From: Acanthosepion pharaonis
Lineage: Eukaryota; Mollusca; Cephalopoda; Sepiida; Sepiidae
DNA length: 64,000 nucleotides
Direction: 5' to 3'
Assembly: GCA_903632075.3 (NCBI GenBank)
Contig: CAHIKZ030005210.1
Location: 1,080,001-1,144,000 of the forward strand
Positions 48,191 to 62,100 of the stretch are shown here, piece by piece. The notes under the pieces are model-generated. The model was given only the letters and a program-made list of their open reading frames with translations, was not told the DNA's origin and made no database searches. The position numbers and the translations under genes are program-made. The stretch's first letter is position 1. Every line of letters starts with the position of its first letter.

Positions 48191-50170
48191 CACATCTCGA
48201 AGGGATAGGTAACACTGTCGTTTACATTGTAATCTATAAGCATTTACTTAGGGATATGTAAACACATCTAGGTCATTTAAAATATCACAACATATTTAGA
48301 AGCAAATAAAATATCAGACACATCTAGAAGCAATAAAATAGGGACAACAAATACTGGGTTTAAATAAAAAATGAAGAACACATCTAAAAGCGATAAAATA
48401 CGGTAGACACATCTAAGAGCAGAAGCATTTATTAGGGACAAATACTGGTCAAATAACATCACACATATCTAGAAGCTATTTACTTAAGGGAAATAAAAAT
48501 ACTGGTCGGACACTTTGTAGGATGCAAATAAAAAATAGGGTTAGGACACATTTAGAAGCAAATAAAAAAATATCAACACACTTGGGGAGGTAAATAAAAA
48601 TATCACAACATATCTAGAAGAAATAAAAATAGGGATAGGAAATATTGAGAAGCAAATAAATATATCAGAACACATCTAGATAGGTAAATTGTCGTTTACA
48701 TTGCAATCTGGGAGGAAATAAAATAGCGACACATCGGTCGAACAAATAAAAATCTTCACGACATTTAGAAGCAAATAAATATATCAGGACACTGGTCGAA
48801 GCAATTAAAAATAGAACAACACATCTAGGAGCAAATAAAATATCACAACTGGTCGTTTAAAAATATCAACCATATGTAGCAAATAAACTTAGACAGGTAA
48901 ATATCTAGGTTGAAATAAAAATATCAGAAACATTTAGAAGCGGATAAAATATGCAGGACGTTTACATTAGTAATCTACAAAATAAGGACACATCTAGGAA
49001 CAGGTAAAATGTCACGACACATCTTTGTAATCAAGACACATTTAGAAGCAAAGGACAGTCAAGACACATCTAGGAGCAAATAAAATCTACAACACACTTA
49101 GGAGCAACAAAAATATCAGGACACATCTAGAAACAAATAAAGCTAGGACACATCTAGGAAATACCGGTCGTTTACACACATCTAGGAGCAAATAAAACAT
49201 TGGGGGACAGGTAGGAGCAAATCGTTTATTGACACATCTAGAAGCAACAAAACTTTAGGGATAGCTAAAGCAAATAAAAAAATTGCACAACACATCTTGA
49301 AGCAAATAAAAATATCAGGACATTTAGAAGCAAAGAAAAAATACTGGTCATTTAGAAGCAAATAAAGAAGCACAACACATCCGAGAAAATAAAACTGGTC
49401 CACAACATTGTAGAAGCAAATAAAATTTAATCAGACACATCTAAGAGCAGGTAAAAACTGTCACAACACATTGTAAGGAGCAAATAAAATTATCAGGACA
49501 CATTTCAAGCAATCGTTTAAATTGCAATCTAGGACACATCTAAGAGGATAGGTAAAAATATCATGACCATTGGGAGCAGAATAATTTATCAGGACACAGT
49601 TAGAAGCGTCTGTTTACAGGACAATCTAGAAGCAAATAAAATATCACAACACATTGGGAGCAACAAAACATCACGACACATCTGGGAACAAATAAAATAT
49701 CAGGACACATCTCGAGGCTAAATGATGTACGACTTCAGAAGCAAATAAAAATATCATACAACACACATTTGACGAGCAAATAAACAAAATATCGCTCAAA
49801 TTGCAATCAGGACACATCTAAGAGCTAAAAATTCACAACACATCTGGGAACAAATAAAAATATCACAACATATCTGGTCGTTTAAATAAAAATATCAGGA
49901 CACATCTAAGAGGAAATAAAAATATCACTTACATTAGGAAAATAAAATATAGACACATTTTGAAGATTGTAAAAAATACGGTCCCATTTAAGATAAATAA
50001 AAAAACATGACACATCTGGGAGCAACAAAAAATTTACATTAAATCCAGAAGCAAAAAAAATTTCACGACATATCTGGTCGTTTACATTAAAATATCAGGA
50101 CATTTCTTAGGGATAGGTAAAAAATATCAGGACATTAGAAGCAAATAAAAATATAGGACACTTTACATAA
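48191..50170 (+). repeat. Mosaic patch: satellite A block overwritten with B fragments
   Basis: Opens with a nearly intact B piece (GGGATAGGTAACACTGTCG at 48200). From about 48640 to 49910 the A units follow the order of 14461-15790 on the left: the TTGAGAAGCAAATAAATATA unit, the GGGAGGAAAT unit, the AGGAACA..TAAAATGTCACG unit, TCAAGACACATTTAGAAGC, the 2-bp-short ACACACATCTAGGAGC unit, CACATCCGAGA, and TCTGGGAACA then TCTCGAGGC. B words (TTGTCGTTTACATTGCAATC, GGTAAATA, TTTACATTAG) replace parts of many units without disturbing the order. Confidence 0.75.
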
Positions 50171-53100
50171 AATTATCACAACAAAGAACATCTAGGAGCA
50201 AATAAAAAACGCATTTAGAAGCAAATAAAAAATACAAGACATCTAGAAGCAAATAAAAAATATCACAACAACATCTAGGAGCAAATAAAAATATTTAAAA
50301 ATAAAATTAGACACATCTAAGAGACAAATTAAAGCAAATTAAAAACATCATAGGAGCAAAAAATATCACAACACATCTAGAAGCAAATAAAAAATATCAG
50401 GACACATCTAGAAGCAAATAAAAATATCACGACACATCTGGGAGCAAATAAAAATATCAGGACACATCTGGGGAAACAAATAAAAATATCAGGACACATC
50501 TAGAAGCAAATAAAAAAATATCAGGACATATCTAGAAGCAAAATAAAATATCAGGACACATCTAAGAGCAAATAAAAATAAAAATATTAGAGCAAATAAA
50601 AATATCAGAACACATCTAAGAGCAAATAAAAATATCAGGACACATTTGGGAGCAAATAAAAAATCATCTAGGAGCAAATAAAATATCACAACATAGAAGC
50701 AAATAAAAATATCAGGACACATCTAAGAGCAAATAAAAAATATCACGACACATCTAAAGCAAATAAAAAATATCAGACACATTTAGAGAGCAAAAAATAT
50801 CACAACACATCTGGGAGCAAATAAAATATCACGACATATCTAGGAAGCAAATAAAAATATTGGGACATATCCAGGAGCAAATAAATATATCAGAACACAT
50901 CTAGAAGCAAATAAAATATCAGCAAATATATCTGAAGCAAATAAAAAAATATCAGACATCTAAGAGCAAAATAAAAATATCACAAACACATCTAGGAGTA
51001 AATAAAATATCAGGACACATCTAGCAAATAAAAATAAAAATATCACATCTGAAGCAAATAAAATATCACAACACATCTAGGAAGCAAATAAAAATATCTG
51101 ACATATCTAGAAGCAAATAAAAATATCAGGACACATCTAAGAGCAAATAAAAATATCAAAACACATCTCAGAAACAAATAAAAATATCACAACAAATAAA
51201 AAAAATATCACACATATCTAGGAGCAAATAAAAATATCAGGACACATCTAGGAAACAAATAAAAATATCAGGACACATCTAGAAACAAATAAAATATCAG
51301 GACAAATAAAACATCTAGAGCATTTAATGCAAAAAAATATCAACATATCTAGAAGCAAATAAAAATATCAGGACACATCTAAGAACAAATAAAAAAACAT
51401 CACAACATATCCAGGACAAATAAAAAATATCAGAACAACATCTAGGGAGCAAATAAAAAAATATCAGGACACATAAAAGAAGCAAATAAAAAATATCATG
51501 ACACATCTGGGAGCAAAATAAAAAATATCACAAAACATCTAGAAGCAAATAAAAATATCGTGGACACATCTAAAGCAAATAAAAATATCAAGGACACATC
51601 TAGGAGCAAATAAAAAAATATCACAACACATCTAGGAGCAAATAAAATATCACAACATATCTAGAAGCAAAATAAAAATATCAGGACACATCTAAGAGCA
51701 AATAAAAAATATTACAACACATCTAGAAGCAAATAAAAATATCACAACACATCTAGAAGCAAATAAAATATCAGGACATCTAAGAGCAAATAAAAAATAT
51801 CAGGACACATCTAGGGAGCAAATAAAATATCAGGACACATTTAGAAGCAAACAAAAAATATCAGGACACATCTAGAAGATCACAACACATCTGGGCAAAT
51901 AAAAATATCATGACATATCTGGGAGCAAATAAAAATATCAGGACATTCTAGAAGCAAATAAAAAATATCCGGACACATCTGGGAGCAAACAAAAATATCA
52001 CAACACATCTAGGAAACAAATAAAAATATCACAACATATCTAGGGAGCAAATAAAATATCAGGACACATCTAGAGAGCAAATAAAAATATCAGGGGACAT
52101 ATCTAGGAGCAAATAAAATATCACGACACATCTAGAAGCAAATAAAAAATATCAGGACACATCTAAGAGCAAATAAAAATATCACAACACACTGGGATCA
52201 AATAAAATATCAGACACATTTAGAACAAATAAAAATATCAGGACACATCTCGAAGCAAATAAATATTATCAGGACACATCTAGAAGCAACAATCCAGGGA
52301 GCAAAAAAATATCACAACATATCTAGAAGCAAATAAAAACATCAGGACACATCTAAGAGCAAATAAAAATAAAAACATCAAATAAAAATATCACAACACA
52401 TCTAGAAGCAAATAAAATATCAGGACATTTCTAAAGCAAATAAAATATCACAACACATCTAGGAGCAAATAAAAATATCACAACACATCTAGAAGCAAAT
52501 AAAAAATATCAGGACACATCTAGAAGCAAATAAAAATATCACAACACATCTGGGGAGCAAATAAAATATCACGACACATCTAGAAGCAAATAAAATATCA
52601 GGACACATCTAGAAGCAAATAAAAATAAACACAATCTAGGACGACAATCTAGGAAAAATAAAAAAACAGGACATCTAGAAGCAAATAAAAAAATATCAGG
52701 ACACATCTAGAGCAAATAAAAATATCAGGACACATCTAGGAGCAAATGGGAACAAATAAAAATATCAGGACACATCTAGAAGCAAATAAAAAATATCAGG
52801 ACACATCTAGGAGCAAATAAAAATATCACAACACATCTAGGAACAAATAAAAAATATCACAACATATCTAGAAGCAAATAAAAATATCAGGACACATCTA
52901 AGACAAATAAAAATAAAAATATTACAACACATCTAGGAGCAAATAAAAATATCACAACACATCTAGGAGCAAAAATAAAATATCAGGACATCTAGAATCT
53001 AAAAAAAAAAATATCAGGGACACATCTAGGAACAAATAAAAATATCACAACACATCTAGGAGCAAATAAAATATCACGACACATCTAAGGAGCAAATAAA

Positions 53101-56100
53101 AAATATCTGGACATATCTAGAAGCAAATAAAAATATCAGGACACATCTAAGAGCAAATAAAAATATCACAACACATCAGGAACAAAATAAAATATCAGAA
53201 CACATCTAAGAGCAAATAAAAATATCAGGACACATCTAAGAGCAAATAAAAATATCACAACACATCTAGAAGCAAATAAAAATATCACAAACACATCCGG
53301 GAAGCAAATAAAAAATATCAGGACACATCTAAGAGCAAATAAAAAATATCAGGACATATCTAGGAGCAAATAAAATATCAGGACACATTTAGGGAAGCAA
53401 ATAAAATATCAGACACATTTAGAGCAAATAAAAATATCACAACATATCTAGAAGGACACATATTAGAAGCAAATAAAATATCAAGACACATCTAGAAGCA
53501 AAATAAAAATAAACAACACATCTAGGAAGCAAATAAAAATATCAGGACACATCTAGAAGCAAATAAAAAATATCAGGACACATCTAGGGAGCAAATAAAA
53601 ATATCAGGACACATCTAGAGCAAATAAAAAATATCACAACACATCTGGGAGCAAATAAAAATATCTGGACACATCTAGAAGCAAATAAAAATATGGACAC
53701 ATCTAGAAGCAAATAAAAATATCACAACACATCTAGAGCAAATAAAATATCAGGACACATTTAGAAACAAATAAAAAAAATCACAACACATCTAGAAACA
53801 AATAAAAATATCACAACACATCCGGGAGCAAATAAAAAATATCACAAACATATCTAGGAGCAAAATAAAAAATATCAGGGACACATCTAGAAGCAAATAA
53901 AAAATATCAGGACACATCTAGGAGCAAAATAAAAATATCGGGACACATTTAGGTTAAATAAAAAATACACATCTAGAAGCAAATAAAAAATATCACGACA
54001 TATCCAGGAAAATAAAATGTCACGACACATCTAGAACATCATATCTAGGAGCAAATAAAAATATCAGACACATCTAGAAGCAAATAAAAAATATCAGGAC
54101 ACATCTGGGAGCAAATAAAATTATCACAACACATCTAGGACAAATAAAAATATCAGGACGCATCGAAATAAAAAAATATCAGGACACATCTAGAAGCAAA
54201 TAAAAATATCACAACACATCTGGGAGCAAATAAAAATATCACGACACATCTAGAAGCAAATAAAAATATCCGGACACATCTAGAAGCAAATAAAAATATC
54301 ACAACACATCTAGGAGCAAATAAAAATATCACAACACATCTAGAAGCAAATAAAAATATCAGGACACATCTAAGAGCAAATAAAAATATCACGACACATC
54401 TAGGAGCAAATAAAAATATCAGGACACATTTAGAAGCAAATAAAAAAGGGACACATCTAAAGCAAATAAAAATATCACAACACATCTGGGATCAAAAAAT
54501 AAAACATATCAGGAACGCATACGACACATCTAGAAGCAAATAAAATATCCGGACACATCTAAAAAGCAAATAAAAAATATCACAACGCATCTAGGAAGCA
54601 AATAAAAAATATCACAACATATCTAGAAGCAAATAAAAAATCAGGGACACATCTAAGGACATCAGACATATCTAGAGAGCAAATAAAAATATCAGACACA
54701 TTTAGAACAAATAAAATCTAGGACACATCAAATAAAAAAAAATATCAAATAAAAATGTCACGACACATCTAAAAGCAAATAAAAATATCAGGACACATCT
54801 AGAAGCAAATAAAAATATCACAACACATCTAGAAGCAAATAAAATATCACAACAAATAAAAATATCAGGACACATCTAGAAGCAAATAAAAATATCACGA
54901 CACATCTAGAAGCAAATAAAAATATCACAGACACATCTAGGAGCAAATAAAAAATATCACAACACAAATCTAGGAGCAAATAAAAAAAATATCACAACAC
55001 ATCTAGAGCAAATAAAAATATCAGGACACATCTAAGAGCAAATAAAATATCACAACACATCTAAGAGCAAATAAAAATATCAGGACACATTTAAAGCAAA
55101 TAAAATATCAGGACACATCTAGGAGCAAATAAAGCAAATAAAAATATCAACACATCTAGGAGCAAATAAAAATATCGGGACACATCTAGAAGCAAATAAA
55201 AAAAATATCAGACACATCTAAGAGCAAATAAAAATATCAGGACATATCTGGGAGCAAATAAAAATATCAGGACACATCTAGAAGCAAATAAAAATATCAG
55301 GACACATCTAGGAGCAAATAAAATAAAACACATCACAACAAAAATCTAGGAGCAAATAAAAAAATATCACATCTAAGACAAATAAAAATATCACAACACA
55401 TCTAGGAGCAAATAAAATATCAGGACACATCTAGAAGCAAATAAAAAAAAAACATCAGGACACATCTAGGAGCAAATAAAAATCACAACATATCTAGAAG
55501 CAAATAAAATATCAGGACACATCTAAGAGCAAATAAAAATATCAGGACACATCTGGGAACAAATAAAATATCAGGACACATTTAGAAGCAAATAAAAATA
55601 TCAGGACACATCTAGAAGCAAATAAAACAACACATCTAGAAGCAAATAAAATATACAACACATCTAGAAGCAAATAAAAATATCAGGACATATCTAGAAG
55701 CAAATAAAATATCAGGACACATCTAAGAGCAAATAAAAAAAATATCAAGGACACATCTAGAAACAAATAAAAATATCAGGACACATCTAGGAGCAAATAA
55801 AAAAATATCAGGACACATCTAAACAAATAAAACAACACATCTAGGAGCAAATAAAAATATCAGGACACATTTAGAAGCAAATAAAAAATATCAGGACACA
55901 TCTAGAAACAAATAAAAATATCAGACACATAGGGAGCAAATAAAAAATATCAGGACACATCTAGGAGCAAATAAAAATATCAGGACACATCTAGAAGCAA
56001 ATAAAAATGTCACAGGACACATCTAGAAGCAAATAAAAATATCAAAATCCGGGGAGCAAATAAATCAAGCAAATAAAATATCAGGACACATCTAGAAGCA

Positions 56101-59100
56101 AATAAAAATATCAGGACACATCTAAGAGCAAATAAAAAAATATCACAACACATCTAGGAGCAAATAAAAATATCAGGACACATTTAGAAGCAAATAAAAA
56201 AATAAAACACATCTAGGAGCAAATAAAAATAGGACACATCTAGAGCAAATAAAAAATATCAGGACACATCTAGAAGCAAATAAAATATCAGGACACATCT
56301 AAGAGCAAATAAAAATATCAGGACACATCTAGAAGCAAATAAAAAATCACTAGAAACACATCTAGAAGCAAATAAAAATATCAGGACACATCTAGGAGCA
56401 AATAAAATATCAGGACACATCTAGGAGGGACAAATAGAAAAAATATCAGGACACATCTAGAAGCAAATAAAAATATCACAACACATCTGGGAGCAAATAA
56501 AAATATCAGGACACATCTAGAAGCAAATAAAATATCACAACACATCTAGAAGCAAATAAAATAAAATGGGAGGAAATAAAAACATCACAACACATCTAGG
56601 AGCAAATAAAAATATCACAACATATCTAGAAGCAAATAAAAATATCAGGACACATCTAAGAGCAAATAAAAATATCACAAACACATCTAGAGCAAATAAA
56701 ATATCAGGACACATCTAGAAGCAAATAAAAATATCAGGACACATCTAAGAGCAAATAAAAATATCATGACACATCTAGGAGCAAATAAAAATATCAGGAC
56801 ACACATCTAGAAGCAAATAAAAAATATCAGACACATCTGGGAGCAAATAAAAATATCACGACATCTAGAAGCAAATAAAAATATCAGGACACATCTAGAA
56901 GCAAATAAAAAAAAACATCTAAAAGCAAATAAAAAATATCACACATCTAGGAGCAAATAAAATATCAACATCTGGGAACAAATAAAAATATCAGGACACA
57001 TCTAAGAGTCAAATAAAATATCAGGACACATCTAAGAGCAAATAAAATAACACATCTAGGAGCAAATAAAATAAAAATATCTAGGACACATTTAAGAGCA
57101 AATAAAATATCAGGACACATCTAGAAAAATAAAAATATCAGGACACATCTAGAAGCAAATAAAAATATCACAACACATCTAGGATCAAATAAAATAAATG
57201 ACACATCAGACAAATAAAAAATGTCAGGACACATCAAATAAAAATATCAGGACACATCTAGAAGCAAATAAAAAATACAGACACATCTAGAAGCAAATAA
57301 AAATATCACAACACATCTAGGAACAAATAGAAAAAATAAAAATATCACAACACATCTAGAAGCAAATAAAAATATCAGGACACATCTAAGAGCAAATAAA
57401 AAATATCACGACACATCTAGGAGCAAATAAAAAATATCAGGACACATTTAGAAGCAAATAAAAATATCAGGACACATCTAAGAGCAAATAAAAAATATCA
57501 CAACACATCTGGGAGCAAATAAAAATATCACGACACATTTAGAAGCAAATAAAAATATCTAGGACACATCTATCTAAGCAAATAAAAATATCACAACACA
57601 TCTAGGAGCAAATAAAAATATCACAACACATCTAGAAGCAAATAAAAATATCAGGACACATCTAAGAGCAAAAAATATCAAACACATCTAAGAGCAAATA
57701 AAAATATCAGACACATCAAAAATAAAAATATCAGGACACATCTAGAAGCAAATAAAAAATATCAGGACACATCTAGGAGCAAATAAAATATCAGACACAT
57801 CTAGAAGCAAATAAAAATATCAGGACACATCTAGGAGCAAATAAAAATATCAGGACATCTAGGAGCATCTAAAAAATATAAAACATCAGAAGCAAATAAA
57901 AATATCAGGACACATCTAAGAACAAATAAAAAATATCAGGACACATCTAGGAGCAAATAAAATTATCAGGACACATTTAGAAGCAAATAAAAAATATCAC
58001 AACACATCTAGCAAATAAAATATCAAATAAAATATCACAACATATCTAGAAGCAAATAAAAATATCAGGACACATCTAAGAGCAAATAAAAATATCACAA
58101 CACATCTAGAAGCAAATAAAAAATCATCGAAAGCAAAAAAAATATCAGGACACATCTAGAAGCAAATAAAAATATCATGACATATCTAGAAGCAAATAAA
58201 AATATCACGACACATCTAGAAGCAAATAAAAATATCAGGACACACAGAATCTAAAATATCAGGACACAAAATATCACAACACATCTAGGACAAAAAAAAA
58301 TATCAGGACACTAGGAGCAAATAAAAAAAAAAATATCACAACACATCAGAAGCAAATAAAAATATCAGGAAACATCTAGGGAGCAAATAAAAATATCAGG
58401 ACACATCTAGAAGCAAATAAAAATATCACAACACACATCTAGAAGCAAATAAAAATATCAGGACACATCTAGGAGCAAATAAAAATATCAGGACACATCT
58501 AGGAGCAAATAAAAATATCAGGACACATCTAGAAGCAAATAAAAAATATCACAACACATCTAGAAGCAAATAAAAATATCACAACACATCTAGAAGCAAA
58601 TAAAAAATATCACAACACATTGAAGAGCAAATAAAAACACATATGATCAGGACATCTAGAAGCAAATAAAATATCACAACACATCTAGGAGCAAATAAAA
58701 TATCACAACACATCTGGGAGCAAATAAAAAATATCAGGACACATCTAAGAGCAAATAAAATATCACAACACATCTAGGAGCAAATAAAATATCAGGACAC
58801 ATCTAGAAGCAAATAAAAAATATCAGGACACATCTAGAAGCAAATAAAAATATCACAACACATCTAGGAGCAAATAAAAATATCAGGACACATCTAGGGC
58901 AAATAAAAAATATCAGGACACATCTAAGAGAAGGACACATCTAAAAAAAAAATATCAGAACACATCTAGGAGCAAATAAAAAATATCAGGACACATCTAG
59001 AAGCAAAAGAAGCAAAAATATCAGGACACATCTAGGAGCAAATAAAAATATCACAACATATCTAGAAGCAAATAAAAATATCAGGACACATCTAGAAGCA

Positions 59101-62100
59101 AATAAAAAATCATGACACATCTGGGAGCAAAAAAAAATATCAAAATATTTAGAAGCAAATAAAAATATCAGGACATCTAGAAGCAAATAAAAATATCAGG
59201 ACACATCTAGCAAATAAAAAATATCACAAATTGAGAAGCAAAAAAAATATCACAACACATCTAGAAGCAAATAAAATATCACAACACATCTAGGAAAAAT
59301 AAAATATCAGGACACATCTAGAAGCAAATAAAATATCAGGACACATCTAGAAGCAAATAAAAAATATCAGGACACATCTAGAAGGACACATCTAGGAGCA
59401 AAAAAATATCAGGACACATCTAGAAGCAAATAAAAATATCAGGACACATCTAGAAGCAAATAAAAATCAAAATATCTAGGGAGCAAATAAAAATATCAGG
59501 ACACATCTAGAAGCAAATAAAAATATCAGGACACATCTAGAAGCAAATAAAATATCAGGACACATCTAGGAGCAAATAAAAATAAGCAAAGCAAATAAAA
59601 AAATATCAGGACACATCTAAGAGCAAATAAAAATATCACAGGACACATCTAGGAGCAAATAAAAATCAGGAAATAGAAAAATAAATATCAGGACACATCT
59701 AGGAGCAAAAAAAAAATATCACAACACATCTAGGAGCAAATAAAAATATCTGGACATCTAGAAGCAAATAAAAATATCAGGACACATCTAAGGAGCAAAT
59801 AAAAATATCAGGACACATCTAGGAACAAATAAAAATATCAGGACACATCTAGAAGCAAATAAAATATCAGGACACATCTAGAAGCAAATAAAAAATATCT
59901 AGAAGCAAATAAAAAACACATCTAGAAGCAAATAAAAAATATCAGGACACATCTAGAAGCAAATAAAAAATCACAGGACATCTAAGAGCATCTAGGAGCA
60001 AATAAAAATATCAGACACATCTGGGGAGCAAATAAAATATCAGGACACATTTAGAGCAAATAAAATATCAGAACACATCTGAGAGACACATCTAGAAGCA
60101 AATAAAATATCACAACACATCTAGAGCAAATAAAAATAAAAAATATCACAACAAATAAAATACATCTAGAAGCAAATAAAAAAATATCAGGACACATCTA
60201 GAAGCAAATAAAAAAACAACACAGGACACATCTAGAAGCAAATAAAAATATCAGGAACACATCTAAAAAGGGATAAATAAAATATCAGACACATCTAGAA
60301 GCAAATAAAAATATCAGGACACATCTAGAAGCAAATAAAAATATCAGGACACATCTAAGAGCAAATAAAAATATCAGGACACATCTAGAAGCAAATAAAA
60401 TATCACAACATATCTAGGTTAAATAAAAAGGACACATCTAGAAGCAAATAAAAATATCAGGACACATCTGGGAGCAAATAAAATATCAGGACACAAAAAA
60501 AAATATCAGGACACATTTAGAAGCAAATAAAATATCAGGACACATCTATAGAAGCAAATAAAAAATATCAGGACACATCTAGAAGCAAATAAAATATCAC
60601 AACACATCTAGAAGCAAAAATAAAAATATCAGGACACATCTAGAAGCAAATAAAAAATATCAGGACATATCTAGGAGCAAATAAAATATCAGGACACATC
60701 TAGAAGCAAATAAAAATATCAGGACACATCTAGAAGCAAATAAAAATATCAGGACACATCTAGGAGCAAATAAAAAAAAATAAAATCAGGACACACATCT
60801 AGAAGCAAATAAAAATATCAGGACACATCTAAAAGCAAAAAAAAATATCAGGACATATCTGGGGAGCAAATAAAATCAGGACACATCTAGGGAAAACATC
60901 TAGAAGCAAACAAAAAAAAAAATATCAGGACACATCTAGAAGCAAATAAAAAAAAAAATATCTAGAAGCAAATAAAAATATCACAACACATCTAGGAGCA
61001 AATAAAAATATCACAACATATCTAGGAGCAAATAAAAATATCAGGACACATTTAGAAGCAAATAAAAAATATCACAACACAGGGAAGCAAATAAAAATAT
61101 CACAACACATCTAGAAGCAAATAAAAATATCAGGACACATCTAAAGCAAATAAAAAAATATCTGGGAGCAAATAAAACACATCAGGGACATTTAGAAAAA
61201 AAAAATATCACAACACATCTAGGAGCAAATAAAAAAATATCAGGACACATCTAAGCAAATAAAAATATCAGGACACATCTAGAAGCAAATAAAAATATCA
61301 GGACACATCTAGGAGCAAATAAAAATATCACGACAAATCTAGGAGCAAATAAAAATATCAGGACACATCTAGAAGCAAATAAAAATATCAGGACACATCT
61401 AAGAGCAAATAAAAATATCACAACACATCTAGGAGCAAATAAAAATATCAGGACACATCTAGAAGCAAATAAAAATATCAGGACACATCTAAAAAGCAAA
61501 TAAAAATATCAGGACACATCTAGGAGCAAATAAAATATCAGGACACATCTAGGAACAAATAAAAATATCAGGACACATCTAGGAGCAAATAAAAATATCA
61601 GGACACATCTAGAAGCAAATAAAATATCAGGACACATCTAGGAGCAAATAAAAATATCAGGACACATCTAGAAGCAAATAAAAAAATATCAGGACACATC
61701 TAGCAAAGCAAATAAAAATAAAAAAATCACAGACACATCTAGGAGCAAATAAAAATATCTAGGACAACACATCTAGGAGCAAATAAAAATATCAGGACAC
61801 ATCTAAGGAAATAAAAAATCTAGAAGCAAAATATCACAACACATCTAGGAGCAAATAAAAATATCAGAAACAAAGAAGCAAATAAAAATATCAGGACACA
61901 TCTAAGAGCAAATAAAAATATCAAACATATCTAGGAGCAAATAAAATATCAGGACACATCTAGAAGCAAATAAAATATCAGGACACATCTAGAAGCAAAT
62001 AAAAAAAAAACACATCTAGAAGCAAATAAAATATCAGGACACATCTGGGAGCAAATAAAAAATATCACAACACATCTAGGAGCAAATAAAAATATCAGGA

